A stretch of 64,000 nt of DNA from Theobroma cacao (Eukaryota; Streptophyta; Magnoliopsida; Malvales; Malvaceae), in contig NC_030853.1 in the NCBI RefSeq assembly GCF_000208745.1, positions 28,382,061 through 28,446,060 on the forward strand, in the 5' to 3' direction. The notes beneath the pieces are model-generated. The model saw nothing but the letters and a program-made list of their open reading frames with translations, searched no databases and had not been told where the DNA came from. Of this stretch, positions 28,571 to 42,212 are shown piece after piece (positions within the stretch are counted from its first letter, which is position 1; each line of letters starts with the position of its first letter). The position numbers were made by a program, and so were the translations under genes.

Positions 28571-31500
28571 TTGTGGGTCCTTTGCTTACGGAATCTTAAT
28601 CTCTAACATATGTAGATTTTTTAAAGGCAAAAACATTACATTAATGATATGATAGTGATACATACATTGACAAAATAATATCTCTTTCTTTCTCCTCCAC
28701 ATTAATTTTATATTACCGGCTGTTTATCACTAGCTTCAACTTTTCAATAAATAGTTAAAGAGAAAAGAGTAATTAACATGGGAGTTGATTTGGATTGCTT
28801 TAATTTGTATGTAAAATCAGATCAAACTCGTACATTATGAGACTCGAATTTAAGATTTAAAAATTTCAAAGACTTCATCATCCACGATAATATGGGGTCT
28901 TGATTTGCAAGATTATATTATTGTATGGATTTCTTAAGATAAGATGGAGATAGATTTGACTAGGTTATCGAAGAATTTAATGGTATGTTAGGCCAACAAA
29001 ATGAGGGCTTATGGAGGAGAAGATAAGGGGGGGAAAATGGTAGGACTACTTTGTGACGTTTGCCCCCTATTTGGTTTAATTGGTTGTACAGAGGATGACC
29101 CTTTCTTAAATATAGGCCATAGGGAAAGCTTCCTTGGGGTGGTGACCAAAGTTTGGTTTTGTGACATGATGACATCAACATAGCCTACACCCATTACTCT
29201 TCATAAGAAAAAGTATAAAATAGACTTGTTTTTGTAATTTTTTTGTTTATAAATTGATTGGTTGATTAAATTAAAGAGGTGGGTTGGAAATGTATTGGTT
29301 TGGTTTAGGGTAGTTTGCTTACAAAGGATACACTAAATTTGCTCCAAATGCAATGCTACATATTAAACCAGGTTCCATTTCTTTATAATGCCTATCTTTA
29401 TCCTATAATAATGACAGCTCTACTAGTTATTTGTTGAGGGTGGAGCACAGTTTAATCCAACATTGCAAATTGTTGAATGTAGAGTTTTATGAAGCTTCAT
29501 TTTTTTTTTTTTATGTCAAGAGTAAGGTTAATCATGCATAAATTATCTCGATTGATTTATCAAATTCATTAACGTAATTAAATAAAATTGCATTTGATTG
29601 TTGTTTTTAATTTTAAATTAAATCGTGCCAAATATAATTACATGACAAAGCTAAAACTCTTTGTTCTTTGAATAGGAAGGATGTATAATTACGTTATAAC
29701 AAATCATATCTTCCGAGCAAGTCTTTCTAATTAAATCGGGTTATATATTTAACACTTCCCTTAGCTTTTCTTGTAACTATGAATGGATAATTCTATTATC
29801 TGTTATACTTCTGCCAGCTTACTAAAAATTGACAAGCTTACATTCGCATGTTGATCACAATCTTTTTCATTACCCAAAAAAGAACATAAATATTACTTTT
29901 CCCACCCAACAAATCCATTTCCAATATATCTAACTTCCATTGTATGGTAAATTTGATATTAAATAAATAAGAAAAACTAAGCTAAATAATAGACTTAGAA
30001 TGTGGTCATGAGATTTTGTTATTATCACCGAAATTCAAAGCAAGAAATACCTATAGTCATGGCCAATGCAACGACTGATGACTGAAATACTAGCTTGTCC
30101 AAGACCCCAAGACTCAGAAAGACTCAGTAATGCCATTGTTTAGGGGTCTAGCAAGAGATTAGAGTCCTCACATCTTCTAAGAGAAACACATGTAGAAGGG
30201 AAAGAGAGAGACCTAGTTTTAATTGAAACCCATTCATAAGCCTCCTTCATCTGTAATGAATTGATGCAAAATGACTCATACTTTTTGGCCCACTGTCAAA
30301 TCACAATAGCCTTTTCCAGACGTTACATGGTTTGGATTCCTAGAAAACAATAATAGGATTGAGTTTGGGTTTACTCCCCTCATTGATTTACCTGATTTAA
30401 TCTTAGTTTGTCTAAGATTAAACCTTAAACTCTAAGAAACAAAAATGGAGTTCAATTTTTCTTCCCCAAACAAATTTAAAAGAGAATTGTTTTGAACCTA
30501 ACATCCTTTTCTTATTACAACTGAAATATAGGGGTGAAAGGAAGCAGTGAAGCACCCACCCACCCACCTATTAAGCAGAGAGTAAGAAAGGTCAACAAAC
30601 TTGACAGTAGGAAGCAATAAGATGATTTAAATATATAGACTAGTGAAGATAAAGCAAGTTATGGGACTTTTAAGAGATAAGTTTATGGGGAAAACAAGAT
30701 CCAAAGTACATTAATAAAGATTTGAGATAAGGATTTTTCCAAGCGAACAGAAACATTCAATTATGAAGGTAGGACCTCCTCATTTCCTTAGTAGCAATTT
30801 TCAAAAATATGTGATCACCAAGCCAAAATATTCTTCAAGTCTGCAACTTTTCCCTCAAGTCACAAAAAAGTAATCCTTATTCTCTACTACTATTTGGTAA
30901 ATTAAAAGGCATTTGAGTTTCCCAAAAGCTAAAATTAGTAGCCCATGTTCCAACCCCCCAAAAGAAAAGAGATACAATAATTTCAATAGACATCATGAAA
31001 AGAAGTTCACTAAAGGTGAAATCAATTGTCTTTGCCACATTAAAGTTCCAATATTATACTAAAAAAGAAACACAAATCTAATGGATTTGTGACAAATTTC
31101 TAATCTATGAAACATGAATTTTTTTTGTTTTTAATTAATTCTTGGGTTTGGGTTTTGGCTTTCTCATCATTTTTTTTTTCAAAGCATAAAGGAAAGAAAA
31201 AAGATTCAAAAGATAAGTATGGTAGGTTTTGGCCCCATTTGTCTTTGCATGAGGAAAGTGGAAACCAGGGGCTGGTTGTTTTTTTTTTTTAAATAAAACT
31301 TTTTGATTATGGGTTGCTTGCACTTGAATATAGGGATTGTGTTGGCAAGAGCCCTACAGCTTTCAAAAGTGAAGGAAAGAAACAAAAGGCTTCACATTAA
31401 TTAACAAGATGCCCTTTCCTTTATACAAATGCAAAGATGATCATTCATTCCCTGCTGTGCAATTTGTATTTTTCTGTGTCATAATTTGCTTTGAACCCAT

Positions 31501-33716
31501 TATAGATTTTTGAACCCTTTGTCTTTTTAATCAACATTTAACCCAATTCAAATCATTCAGAGGTTGGCTTTGGCTACCACAATAAGATAAGGTGATTTGG
31601 AGCTTGTACATTCTGTTAAGCAAGTGAGATTTAGGAAAATTATGGGTGAATGAGTCTATTTAGTCTGAAAATTTGTTCTTAACTGGTCTGATGGTAATAA
31701 GGAATAGGTCTGCCAAAATGATTAAACTAAATAAAAAAAATACCCATGTGTTGAATTGACAAGGCAAAATCCAATCCTCCACTCATTTTGCCTTTGAACT
31801 GATCAAGTGGGCAAAGCCCATGCTAATTTTATTATCTGTTGTCGCCTCTAATTCTCAGTCACCCTCACCCACAAATGGAACAGCCCTCCTCTCTTAGGAA
31901 TTTAAAAGACAACAAAACAGGAAAATTTTGTACACCTAATTATGTCATGTCTTTTATACACACAACATTGAGGATAATGACTAGACATGCGTACACATCA
32001 AGACTCAGCTTCCGTTTGTAAGAATCTTGATTCAACTCTTTTCTTCAAGTTTTTTTTAACTCCCCGCTCCTAACGCTCCAAGTGCTTTCAAACTATTCAC
32101 TGCTCTCTGCTTTCAGATAATTATGGTCCCGATCAGATCTTTCTACTCTGATATTTCTTCCAAACTATGAACTAGGACCACATATTTTTTTTGCGTCCAA
32201 ATTTATTTTAAAATTGAATAAAATTATTGACTAAAATCGAGTAAGATCTCGAAATTTAAATACAGAACCGATTAAACACGAGAAATCATTTTAAAAATTT
32301 TAAAATCAAATCATTAAATTAATAAAATAAAATCTTATTCTTATCATATAATTATTCTACCAATTTACAAGTCATATACTCATACTTTCTAACTATTTGT
32401 TCACAACAAAATAGTCATTGCATTTATTACATTTAAATTTATTTTTGAACATGAATTCAACTAAATTAGTTGCAGATTTGAGTCACCTATATAGCAGCAA
32501 ATTGTACTTTCCTACTCCGGTTTCCGCGTGACCAACGCTAAGACTTTTTTTGTACTTTGGACCACTTGTTTTATTCGGTAGAAATTTAATAAGATAATAA
32601 TCCATTTTTAATTATCTTATATTTATTCCTTGACCATGATTAAAGCATGCCAGTCCACAGAAGCTAAACACTAGGATGGAGAAAGGTATAAATCTAGAAA
32701 TATGTATTATTATAGAAAATTTACACCAATTACCTTGTTAAGCACGTTAATTGCTATACCAAGTGAAGTAACATTTCACTAATCAAAATTAAAAGTCGGT
32801 GTCTTGATGCAAATTCAATACCTTGATTAGTTGATTATTTTAAAAAAAAATTATTAGACCTGACATATACAAAATTTGTTGTTTTCAATAATACATGATT
32901 ACCGACATATGTACTTTACTTAATGTATTTTTTATAATATTATGCAGTTTTATTTACTTCTGTAGCCAAGAAAAAATTAAAGGATATTATTAAACATTTC
33001 AGTCTCCATCACCAGGAATATTTAAATGTTGCATTAAGTAGAATATTAAGTATTAAGAATTTGAGATTGTTAAATTAAATCACTAGAAGTGAGGTGAATG
33101 GGATGAAAGTTCATTTATATATATATATTATTTCTTTAAACTTTAAAGTTTAAATAGTTGAAAAATACTCACTCGTAACTTGAACAAGAACGTTGTAGCT
33201 CAGGACTTTCGTTCGATGGATGTGGGTTCCCTCTAAACTGATCATTAATAATAAAAACAACATGTCATGATCAAACGGTCCAAACCAATCAAGGATTCAA
33301 TATTTTATAACTAACAAAAAGAAAAAACTAACTCAACATAAAAAAATTGATTTCGGTAAATTGGATCCTCTTACAGTAGAATACGTGTCACAAAATGTTA
33401 GGCGCGCAGTTATCAAGAGGTTGTACCACACTCACACTTTGAACCGCATCCCTTAATTTCTCACCCTTCACGATTTCAAATTTACCATCCTCTATTTCAT
33501 CGAGTAACGGCAACAGCTCTAAATATCTCCGAAACCGGAGACAATAGTGAAAGGATAATAAGGTAACTTCAAAGTTTACTCTTCCATGTCAAAACACAGA
33601 ATTGCCACGTCAATAAGGATAAATGATGACAGGTATGATTCCAGGTGGAGTACCAAGTCCAAGTCAGCTTTCAAGCCAAAAAAAAGAAATAAAAAAAAAA
33701 ACTCTTCGACTTTTCC

Positions 33717-33724
33717 TATAAAAG
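33717..33724 (+). promoter_or_regulatory. Probable TATA box of the DUF506 gene
   Basis: TATAAAAG lies about 500 bp before the start codon at 34225. It is followed by a CT-rich, GC-richer stretch that looks like a plant 5' leader. The leader then contains three short upstream ORFs. Confidence 0.5.
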
Positions 33725-34224
33725 GCCTCGGCGAAATTACCCTTCGCCTTCATTCTCCTTATCTTCATCCAGAAAACAACAAAAGAAGAAAAAAAAGAAA
33801 ATCTCCTCCTGTAATCCTCCAGCTCCCTAATCACCGTCGCCGGAGAAATGTATATTCCGGCGAACAGTTATTTTCTGTCTATACGCAATGTTCGTATCTC
33901 CGATTACCGTCGCCACGTCTTCCACGAAAACACCTAACCTTTTTTGGGCTAAAGTAGCTTCTTAAGTTTTGGCTAATGTGCATTAATTTTGTTAAATTTT
34001 CCAATCAATTTTTTTGTTTTGGGGAGGTTTGTGTATTTGTGTAAATTCTTTTCCTTGGAGTAAGGGATTTTTGGATGTACATGCAGAAGAAATCAGAGTC
34101 ATTAATTGATTAGACTCTTTCAGCTCATTTTAGGCTCTAAAGATTTTGATCGTAACTGAACATAGAGCAGCAGGGTTTTAGGGGAAAAAAAGAAAAGAAA
34201 AGGGAAGCTCTAACCTTTTTTCTG

Positions 34225-35561
34225 ATGAAGGTTCAGCCGATCGACATCGATTCACAAGCACAAAATGAAACTGTTCCGGTACGAGTCGAACCGGTCAAGC
34301 CGGTTCTTAAATCGCGTCTAAAGAGACTCTTCGACCGGCAGTTTCCAAGTGTTCTGAGAATATCAACAGCGGAGAAGCCGAGTATTGGTGAAACTCAGTT
34401 TAATACTAGCAAAGATGGAGGGATTGAGTTTGAACCGAGTACGGTTTGTTTGGCTAAATTGGTTCAGAATTTCATCGAAGATAGCCACAACGACAAGCAA
34501 CCGCCACCGCAGCCGCCTCCAGCTAAATGCGGGCGTAACCGCTGTAATTGCTTTAATGGAAACAGCAACGATAGCTCCGATGATGAGGTTGATGTGTTCG
34601 GTGAATCGATCAACGGTGGATCATTGCTTGCCGATGCTTGCGATACACTCAAGGTACAAAAAATTAATAAAAAAAAATAAGAAATGTAAGTTCTCTTTTC
34701 TGCTTTTTCCACAGATCTTAACATAATTTTGTTGAAAATTTTGAAAAAAAAAAAACAGAGTCTGGTACCATGTGCCAGCGTCGTGGAGAGAAACCTCTTA
34801 GCTGATACGGCGATGATCGTTGAAAAGAACAAAAATTGTAAACGAAAAGACGATTTGAGGAAGATCGTAACCGACGGTTTAGTTTCTCTCGATTATAACT
34901 CTTCAATTTGCAAATCAAAATGGGACAAGTCTCCATCTTTCCCCGCTGGTAACCTCCTTTTTCTAGATTCTTCCAAAATTGATAATTTTTTTTCCACAAA
35001 ATTGCAAATTGATTTTTTTCTTAAATTTTAGGTGATTATGAGTATATAGATGTGGTTGTGGAAGGGGAGAGAATGTTGATCGACGTTGATTTTAGATCGG
35101 AGTTTGAGATGGCGCGATCGACTGGAGCCTACAAAGCGATCGTCCAATTGCTGCCGTATATCTTCGTCGGTAAACCGGACCGTCTCGATCGTATTGTTTC
35201 TATCGTATCGGAAGCGGCTAAGCAGAGCTTGAAAAGGAAAGGAATGCACCTCCCTCCTTGGAGAAAAGCTGAGTACATGCGAGCCAAATGGCTCTCTCAA
35301 TTCACCAGACCCTCTTCGGCATCCGAAGATGTTTCGGATAAAACTGATTGCAAGGAAACAAACGATTGCAGTGGTTGCGGAGAGCTGGATTTAATTTTCG
35401 GCGAGGAAAAAGAGGCCTCGCCGGAGGAAAATTCCGGCGTGAAAGACTTGCCGGTGACTCCGTTGACCACGTGGCAACCGCCGGCGGTCAAACCGAAGAG
35501 TGTAGAAAGAGGAACGAAAATCGTCACGGGATTGGCTTCTCTGCTCAAAGAGAAACCATAA
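34225..35561 (+). CDS. DUF506 family protein (PDDEXK-like, unknown function)
   Basis: Three exons (34225-34653, 34759-34948, 35032-35561) join in phase to 382 aa. It belongs to the plant DUF506 family, described as PDDEXK nuclease-like; Arabidopsis At3g22970 is the likely counterpart by similarity and gene order. Residues about 1-140 are variable, with a PPPQPPP tract, a Cys cluster CGRNRCNC and acidic DDEVDVFGES. The conserved core runs from residue about 143 (SLVPCASVVERNLLADTAMIV) to about 300. It includes DYEYIDVVVEGERMLIDVDFRSEFEMARSTGAY and LPPWRKAEYMRAKW, the family hallmarks. The tail (TPLTTWQPPAVKPKS) is also typical. No transit peptide or membrane segment is visible. Nuclease activity is not established. 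Upstream ORFs in the leader suggest translational control. Confidence 0.9.
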
Positions 35562-36103
35562 AAAGTTTTGCAATTTTTTTATTTGTTTTTTGTTTTTACA
35601 ATTTTCACCGGATATAAAAAATATGGATGATATAAAAAATCGTATAATCCTTTTTCTGTTTACTTTCCCTTCGTTTTTTGTTAGCAAGGGTTATTTTCTT
35701 TCTTTGTAAGAGGCAGGAAATGTATTACCGTTGTAATAAAAATAGTTAAATAGTTATATAAAAAAAAGTAGTAGTAAAGATTAAAAACACCTGAGAAACA
35801 GTGCAGTTCTTGTTTTAATTATATGCAAATTTGGTTGGTGTTGTTTCTTGAGAGGGGAACAAAGGGGTATGAAACTTTCCTTTCTTTAATTTTTTTTCTC
35901 ATCTTTTTAGGGTACTTACCTTTTTCTTTATTTATTTGTTTGAGAATTTCAATTTTATTGAATTTTTTTTAAGGCTCGACGAGGCGCTTGTTTATGACGG
36001 CAGAGAGAGAAGCCTCGTGGCGTCTCAGTCTTCGTGCATAAAAGAAAATTTAAAAAAAAAAGCTTCATTAGATTTGCGTGATATTCTCTTTTCTAATTTC
36101 TAT

Positions 36104-36106
<3 letters not shown>

Positions 36107-36142
<36 letters not shown>
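36107..36142. repeat. (AT)n microsatellite downstream of DUF506
   Basis: A pure TA/AT dinucleotide run of about 17 units, roughly 550 bp past the DUF506 stop codon. Confidence 0.85.
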
Positions 36143-36146
<4 letters not shown>

Positions 36147-39100
36147 TTTGAGATATCAAGGGGGCTCGTGAAAGTATTCATGGATTTCGCGGCGTACGGG
36201 GCCTTCTTTTGAGTTGGTGTGAAAACGAGTATTAGCACGTGTGAAGTTTCCATTGAACGTTGAATGGTAGCATGGCACTCCTTAAAAACAGAGAGAAAGA
36301 AGACAATTTTGACCCTCTCCATGACTTTCAAACATCTGACGGCTCAAACCCAATTTGATCAAATCAGACAAGCCGAATTGCGGTTCATCAAACTACCGAT
36401 GAAATCTAACTCTGGTCAATGAAGAAGAATATCTATCTGTTACATTTTGTATTCCTCGCTTGCCTTACGAAGTCGGGGAACTCGGATAAGAATTTCCATT
36501 TAAGTAATTATGGAGATATTTTTTTACAACACAATTGGGAATAAAAAATTACTAACGTAAGTATTTTCTTTGAATAAGAGAAATAAAGCTGCATCCCTTA
36601 TTGAGGCAATACCTTGACCTTAATTTTGGGCCAAGACAGCTGACATTATTCAGCAACAAGGCTCTTTTCCATATTCCTTTTACCAAAAATTAAGAAAAGA
36701 AGAATCTTTTTATTGCTTTTTACATTTACTTCTAACAAAAATATATCTCACAATCATTGTGGTGGGCCATTTGTAATCCGTCTGTCTATATATATATATA
36801 TATATATATTCTTAAAATTATTTCATAAATATAATATTATTATCGAATTATTATTTTTCTACTGTATTACTTTATTCTATATCTGAATTATTATTTTATT
36901 TTCTTATGAAGTGGGTAGGGTCGGTTGTCTAGCTCTCAGAACTAATGAGGAGTTGTGGGGTCTCTGTTCCTTTTCTTATTTTCGAGTTTGATAAGACTCA
37001 GGGTGGGGTCTTCCTTTGCCTTTCCCCCTCTCTCTCTCTCTCAAAGCAAAAACAATAAAAGCAAATTGCCCCAAGTTTGACAATACTAATAATGTCTTCA
37101 TGAAAGCAACCCTCCACCCACTTCTACTCTCTTTCTCTTCCCAGAAGGATGGTCTCAAGGAAAAAAGATTGCTTCTCGAGTGTAAATTTTGATTTTACTG
37201 AGTTTGCCCGTATCACACGAAATCGGAACTAGCTATCCCATTAATAATTTCATCAATTTTGTCTTTCCCACATTTCGCTGCAAAATTCAACAATTTCAGA
37301 TTCCAACATAATCCTTCAGTCAAAATTATATGTAAATTCATAATAAATTGATTAACATGTTGTTTTCTGATTTGTTTGGAGAAGTTTTCAAAGTCAGTGA
37401 GGCTAAGCTTAAGAAGAATGGACTGGACTAACACGACTAAGAAAATACATTCCTTTGATTTTGTGCTGTTACCTGAAACACAGACGTTGAGGAATGTAAC
37501 CATCATCATCCCAATCCAAAACAGTGGTTTAAGTGTGTGTGAGAGTTGAGGAAAGGTCTAGTCATCTTTGCCCCATTATCCCAATCGTATGGTTCAACGT
37601 GTCCCCCCCTTTACATTTCTTCCTTTATTCAAGCATTTTTTATCCACTGTCACTATGGTCTCTTAAATATTAGGTGACATGTGGTCCTGCTTTGGACCCC
37701 TTCCCTCTTTTGCACTTTTTTATTCTTTTGCTCTTCCTCCTCTCTTTTAATTTCCCCTTTTCCCTTTTGTAACGTTATGATCTTTGATGGGTCAAAAATG
37801 GGCTTACAATTAGCTCAAGATCATATCGGTAATTCTGCTTGAGATTGAATTGAAAACTTGATGGGCTTCTTTGGCATCAATGCTAGTGGTGATGGAGAAC
37901 TGGAACCAATTCATATTCCCATGGTCATGGAAATGGAGAATCGTATACATATATTTTACACGTTTTGTCTACCTACAACTGGTTCCAATTTGATTATTAT
38001 GTGACAAATATGTGTGAAAATCATGATTTTATAAAAATTAGCTAACACGGTGTTCATGATATATTTATTCTTTTATATTTTGATAAACGATATCATGTTA
38101 CGAGAGGTTATATAACACGATTAATGACATATATAAAATTCTTAATGATTTTTTTTTTCTGAAAAATTAAAACCCAAAGTTGTAATCCTCTCCTAGACCT
38201 CTCCACTAATAGAAGAAGAAAAAAAAAAAGGAATGTGGTCCAAAAAGTAGGTTTTTCTTTCTTATTTTGGCCAACCTGCAACCATTGAATGACCTACCAA
38301 GCCGGTTTGGATAGGTATTTTCGAGGATAAAAGAGCAATTAATTTGGCCAAAACAGCATTGTGAATGTGGTGATAATTATATTTGATTTTTTGGTGTCAG
38401 AAAGGAATTGATTAGTCATATGATATTTTAATTTTTGATCCCTTGAACAAGGAAAAAAAAATAGGAAGGTACTTCAAAGTTTCAAATTTCCTGTTTTAGA
38501 TGATGTAAACTTCTGCCAATTTGATCATCAATTTAAGTCACTGAGTTAAACTTAATGCAACTATGACAAAGAAAAAAGTGATAAAACCATAATTAATGCT
38601 CCATATGAAGAAGGGTTTTAAAGATATTTTCCGGAACAATATCAGAAAGCTAAAGACAGTAGTAAGAGAAAAAAAAAAAATTGATGCCATCTATCGACTG
38701 ACTCGAGACTGATATATGAAATGTAAAAATGCTGCAGTTACTGTTCTGATTTCTGATATTCAGCTATTCATTTGTAGCTGAAGAACCCTAGAAGGGGTGA
38801 TGGATGCTGCTGTCACCATAAATGAAATTTACAGAATTCCAGTTAAAAATCAACTCTCACACTAGAAATGATCCACTATAGGCCATGTTTCAAAAGGAGG
38901 AACACAAAATTATGATTTGATAAATGGTGGGGATGCAGATTTTGTGAATTTGGCATATTATCTGATTCATAGTTCATTCTACTTTGGCAAAAAAATAAAA
39001 AATTAGTTTCCATTTGACACGATTTGATGAGGAATATGTAGCAGCCATGGCAGAATATGCTTAAGGCAGAATTTATGTTCACTTTCGATTCAATGGAAGC

Positions 39101-41590
39101 TAGATTTCCACCTTGGCTGCCATTTTGAAGAAGTCCCCGCTTGTTGTAGTTTGAAGTGCCTAAAGATGGGAATGGATGTTGATATCAGATTGGGCTCTCT
39201 CTTTCAATCTACAACGTGCAATTTTTCTATATCAAATATGATCAGGAAGCAGGTATGAAGAATTTCTCCACTAGTCAATTGCAAATGGTAGGTTACTTCA
39301 ATATGAGTGAATTAAATTCATTTTTTTGAATTGGAAAAAAAGAAAGCATACACATCCATATACCTTTCAGGTGAAACCCAAGTTGGAAGTTTGTGAACAG
39401 AAATGGTGTTGTTGATGCTGATATCAAGTTAGCCACAAGTTTCCCATAACTTGGTAAAAATCATGGATTTGAGAATTGAGGTTTCAAGAAAGCTTGACCA
39501 GAAAAAAAAAAAAATGAATACCCATGATTGATCTAGGACTGAGCTGTCAAGTGATGGCATCAGAAAAGGATATCCTTGTTTTGATTCCAAAATCACTTAA
39601 ATGCAGTGTCTGGTTAGTTGGTTGGATCAAGCCACCTGTACCCACCAAGAAAACAAGAATCCAACTGCTCTTATTTATTTATTTATTTTCTTAGAGGTTT
39701 TAGTTCCATTGACTTCTCAACTATTAAAACTATATATATATATATATATATTTTAAATTATGTAGTTATAGAGAAGTGATTATAAGAGCATGACAAAGAG
39801 GGAAGGTTCCTTCGCAATATTGAAGTCAATGATTAGCTAATGATATTGATTTTCAAAGCAATAAAATATAATTGAATTGAGGAAGGTGTAATATAACAGA
39901 GTTTTGCAAATCAAGCAAGCCCCTGGTTTATCTTTCTTTTGAATGACTGTAATCTGAAGCCAGATTGTGTCAACACATATTTAATTTAATGCCAAATCTG
40001 CCGGCTGATGCAGGTGGGATATCAAACTATTCTTCTTTTTTCATGATAATGTTGGTTTGGCTTGGATTAACACTGAAGATTTTCTCACGTTTGGGTGGAG
40101 ATCCTTCGTTGCTTACTGTTTCAAATCTAACGTTTTCATTGCAGCATTACTGCATGTGCATTTACCATTTTCATATGCTGCGAAATTTTGTGTTTCGTTC
40201 TCTTTTCTTTTAGGACCAAGCATTCCAATAAGCAATAGAAAGTGAAGAACAGAACTACTGTGTTGAAACCCAGAGGGCTATTTTACAGTATCCCACCATC
40301 CAATCTGATGTGGGTTCGGATTTCTTTAAAGAGCGAGGCCATTAAACCAATGGGCCGATGGGCTAGCAACCCTGGTTTGAGTTGAGTGGCACAGGCTTAG
40401 GAGTAGAAAATGAAAAGAAAATTAGACATCCTGACACGTGGAGCATTCAGGAAATCATTATTTTCTTTTTTTCAAACTATTAACATAATAAATGTATAAC
40501 GCACATATGGATCAATTTTTTAAAATTTTTTTTATCTATTCGATACGAGATTGAAATATTTTATTTACTTTTTTTTGAAACATTTAACATAACAATCAAA
40601 CTATAAATAATAAATCTTGTTATGTTCGAAAATCTTAAATGACATTGTCTAATTAAATAGTAGATGCATGGTGTTGTTCACCGAACTTTTTTATTTTTTT
40701 CGATCGAACATGGTTTTATCAGAAGCATGTGTGTGATTTTCTAACGTCGTGATCCTCAAAATTCTATACTTACTATGGCAAATGGAAGTCAGAACAGCTA
40801 AACAAATAAACAAGAAATCAAATTCTATTACCTACATAGTTGCAATTTGCAAAGCGAGCTTTTAATTTTCACCATTATCTTTGACACGTTGCTCGTTACA
40901 TGGTTTGATCTTTTTAGAAAGCAAAAAATCCATGATAAATTGATGGCTATATTGTTATCAACAAGTAAAACTTGTTAATAAAAACTAACTTTGATGATAT
41001 CATGAGATCACAAGCAGCATGTGTTTACCTTCTGCAACAAAACTATAAAATGTTGAACACAAACTTGTGGTCAATATGCTATAGACTATGATATACCTCA
41101 TGTGGATTGGGTCTGCTATGAATAAGTCCTCATGTTTTAGTTAATTTGACCATTACCAAATTTTTATCATATTTTGGTAATTTTATTTTATTTTTTATTT
41201 TTTTGGGTAAATACTAGATACCAATTTGTACCGGCAATAGAGTCTAAGGTTGAGTTTTAATGTTTGTCAAAATTTTCATTTTGAAACTTAATTTATTATT
41301 TTGTTCAAAGTAAGATTTTATTTTTTGAATTTTATCAATTTAAGTTAAGGAAAAGAAAGAACAAAATTGAAAAATATAATTAATAAAATTAATGATTGTT
41401 AAGTGAAGGTAATTCTTAATAAATATATATATATATATTTATTAATTTTTATGATGAATCTTTCTTAAATGGGTAAAATTGAAAAAATTGTATTTTAATT
41501 TGAATGAAATAATAGGTGAAATCTGTAATGTGAATTTGACAAATGTTAGATCCAAAATGACTATTTAACCCTTAAAGTTGATAAAAAATG

Positions 41591-41980
41591 TTAAATTATG
41601 CAATTAGTTCCTATATTCTAACAAAGTGATAGATTTAATTCTTGTGCAATAATTTGCAAAAATTAAGTCCTAATACTTTTTAGAATTGACAATGTCATTC
41701 CAATCATTAATAGTATTAAAATTTTCTCTGTTATTTATGTTAACATGATATTTTTTTACTGATGTGGTATTGACTTTTTATCTATTTCACAATACATTTT
41801 TCACTACTTTAAATTATAAAGCAACCAAATGCTATATCAACATAGATAATAGAAAATTTTTAACATATTAGATTAACATTGTTAATTTAAAAAAGTGTAA
41901 GGATTCAATTTTTACAAGTTATTATACAAGAACTAAATCCATTATCTGATGGAATACATGAACTAATTGTATAATTTGAC
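41591..41980. repeat. MITE-like foldback element upstream of LFR
   Basis: The left arm (about 41591-41690, aaattatgcaattagtt...) recurs as its reverse complement on the right (about 41878-41980). Arms are about 100 bp and imperfect, around about 190 bp of AT-rich non-coding DNA. It lies about 230 bp from the LFR start codon, beside the promoter. Confidence 0.65.
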
Positions 41981-42015
41981 AATTAAAAAAAAAAGTAATA
42001 AATAATGCTTATTTA

Positions 42016-42173
42016 AGCCCAAATCAATTTGGGCCTTCTTTTCACCCATATTACAGCTTAGTCCAAACTCAGAGCTCTCACGTCATTTTTATCGGCCCAA
42101 ACTAATGATAAGTCCATTACAAGTATTGATTATATGTTGGGCTAGCGGATTCGGGTAAATTACACAAACCCTA
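42016..42173 (+). promoter_or_regulatory. LFR promoter: site II motifs and telo-box
   Basis: Two site II motifs form a perfect 8-bp inverted repeat, GCCCAAAT (42017-42024) and ATTTGGGC (42027-42034). Further copies are cggcccaaa near 42092 and ttgggcta near 42137. A telo-box AAACCCTA lies at 42166-42173, 40 bp before the ATG. Site II plus telo-box is a known arrangement in promoters of genes active in dividing plant cells. Confidence 0.6.
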
Positions 42174-42212
42174 TAGCGAATCGTCTGAGTCGAAAATAGG
42201 AGAGGAAAACAA

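Larger units (their letters stand above)
25234..34224. other. 9-kb gene desert between PKP1 and the DUF506 gene
   Basis: No protein gene is supported. 25234 to about 25700 is probably PKP1 3' UTR and flank. Landmarks are a nested hairpin at 26502-26576, an (AT)n block at 28501-28567, and GC-richer non-coding patches near 27.66-27.99 and 28.97-29.20 kb. The DUF506 promoter and leader lie from about 33.4 kb. RNA genes cannot be excluded. Confidence 0.5.
35562..42000. other. Intergenic region between DUF506 and LFR
   Basis: About 6.4 kb without a supported gene. (AT)n runs lie at 36107-36142, about 36788-36810, 39732-39752 and 41424-41440, and a CT run at 37029-37042. A foldback element lies at 41591-41980. 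The elongation-factor-like gene that sits between the corresponding Arabidopsis genes was not seen on either strand. Confidence 0.5.

Noticed and set aside
33180..33240. Possible tRNA (gttgtagctcagga and a later ggttcc)
   Set aside because: Arms do not pair into a cloverleaf and the B-box consensus is missing.
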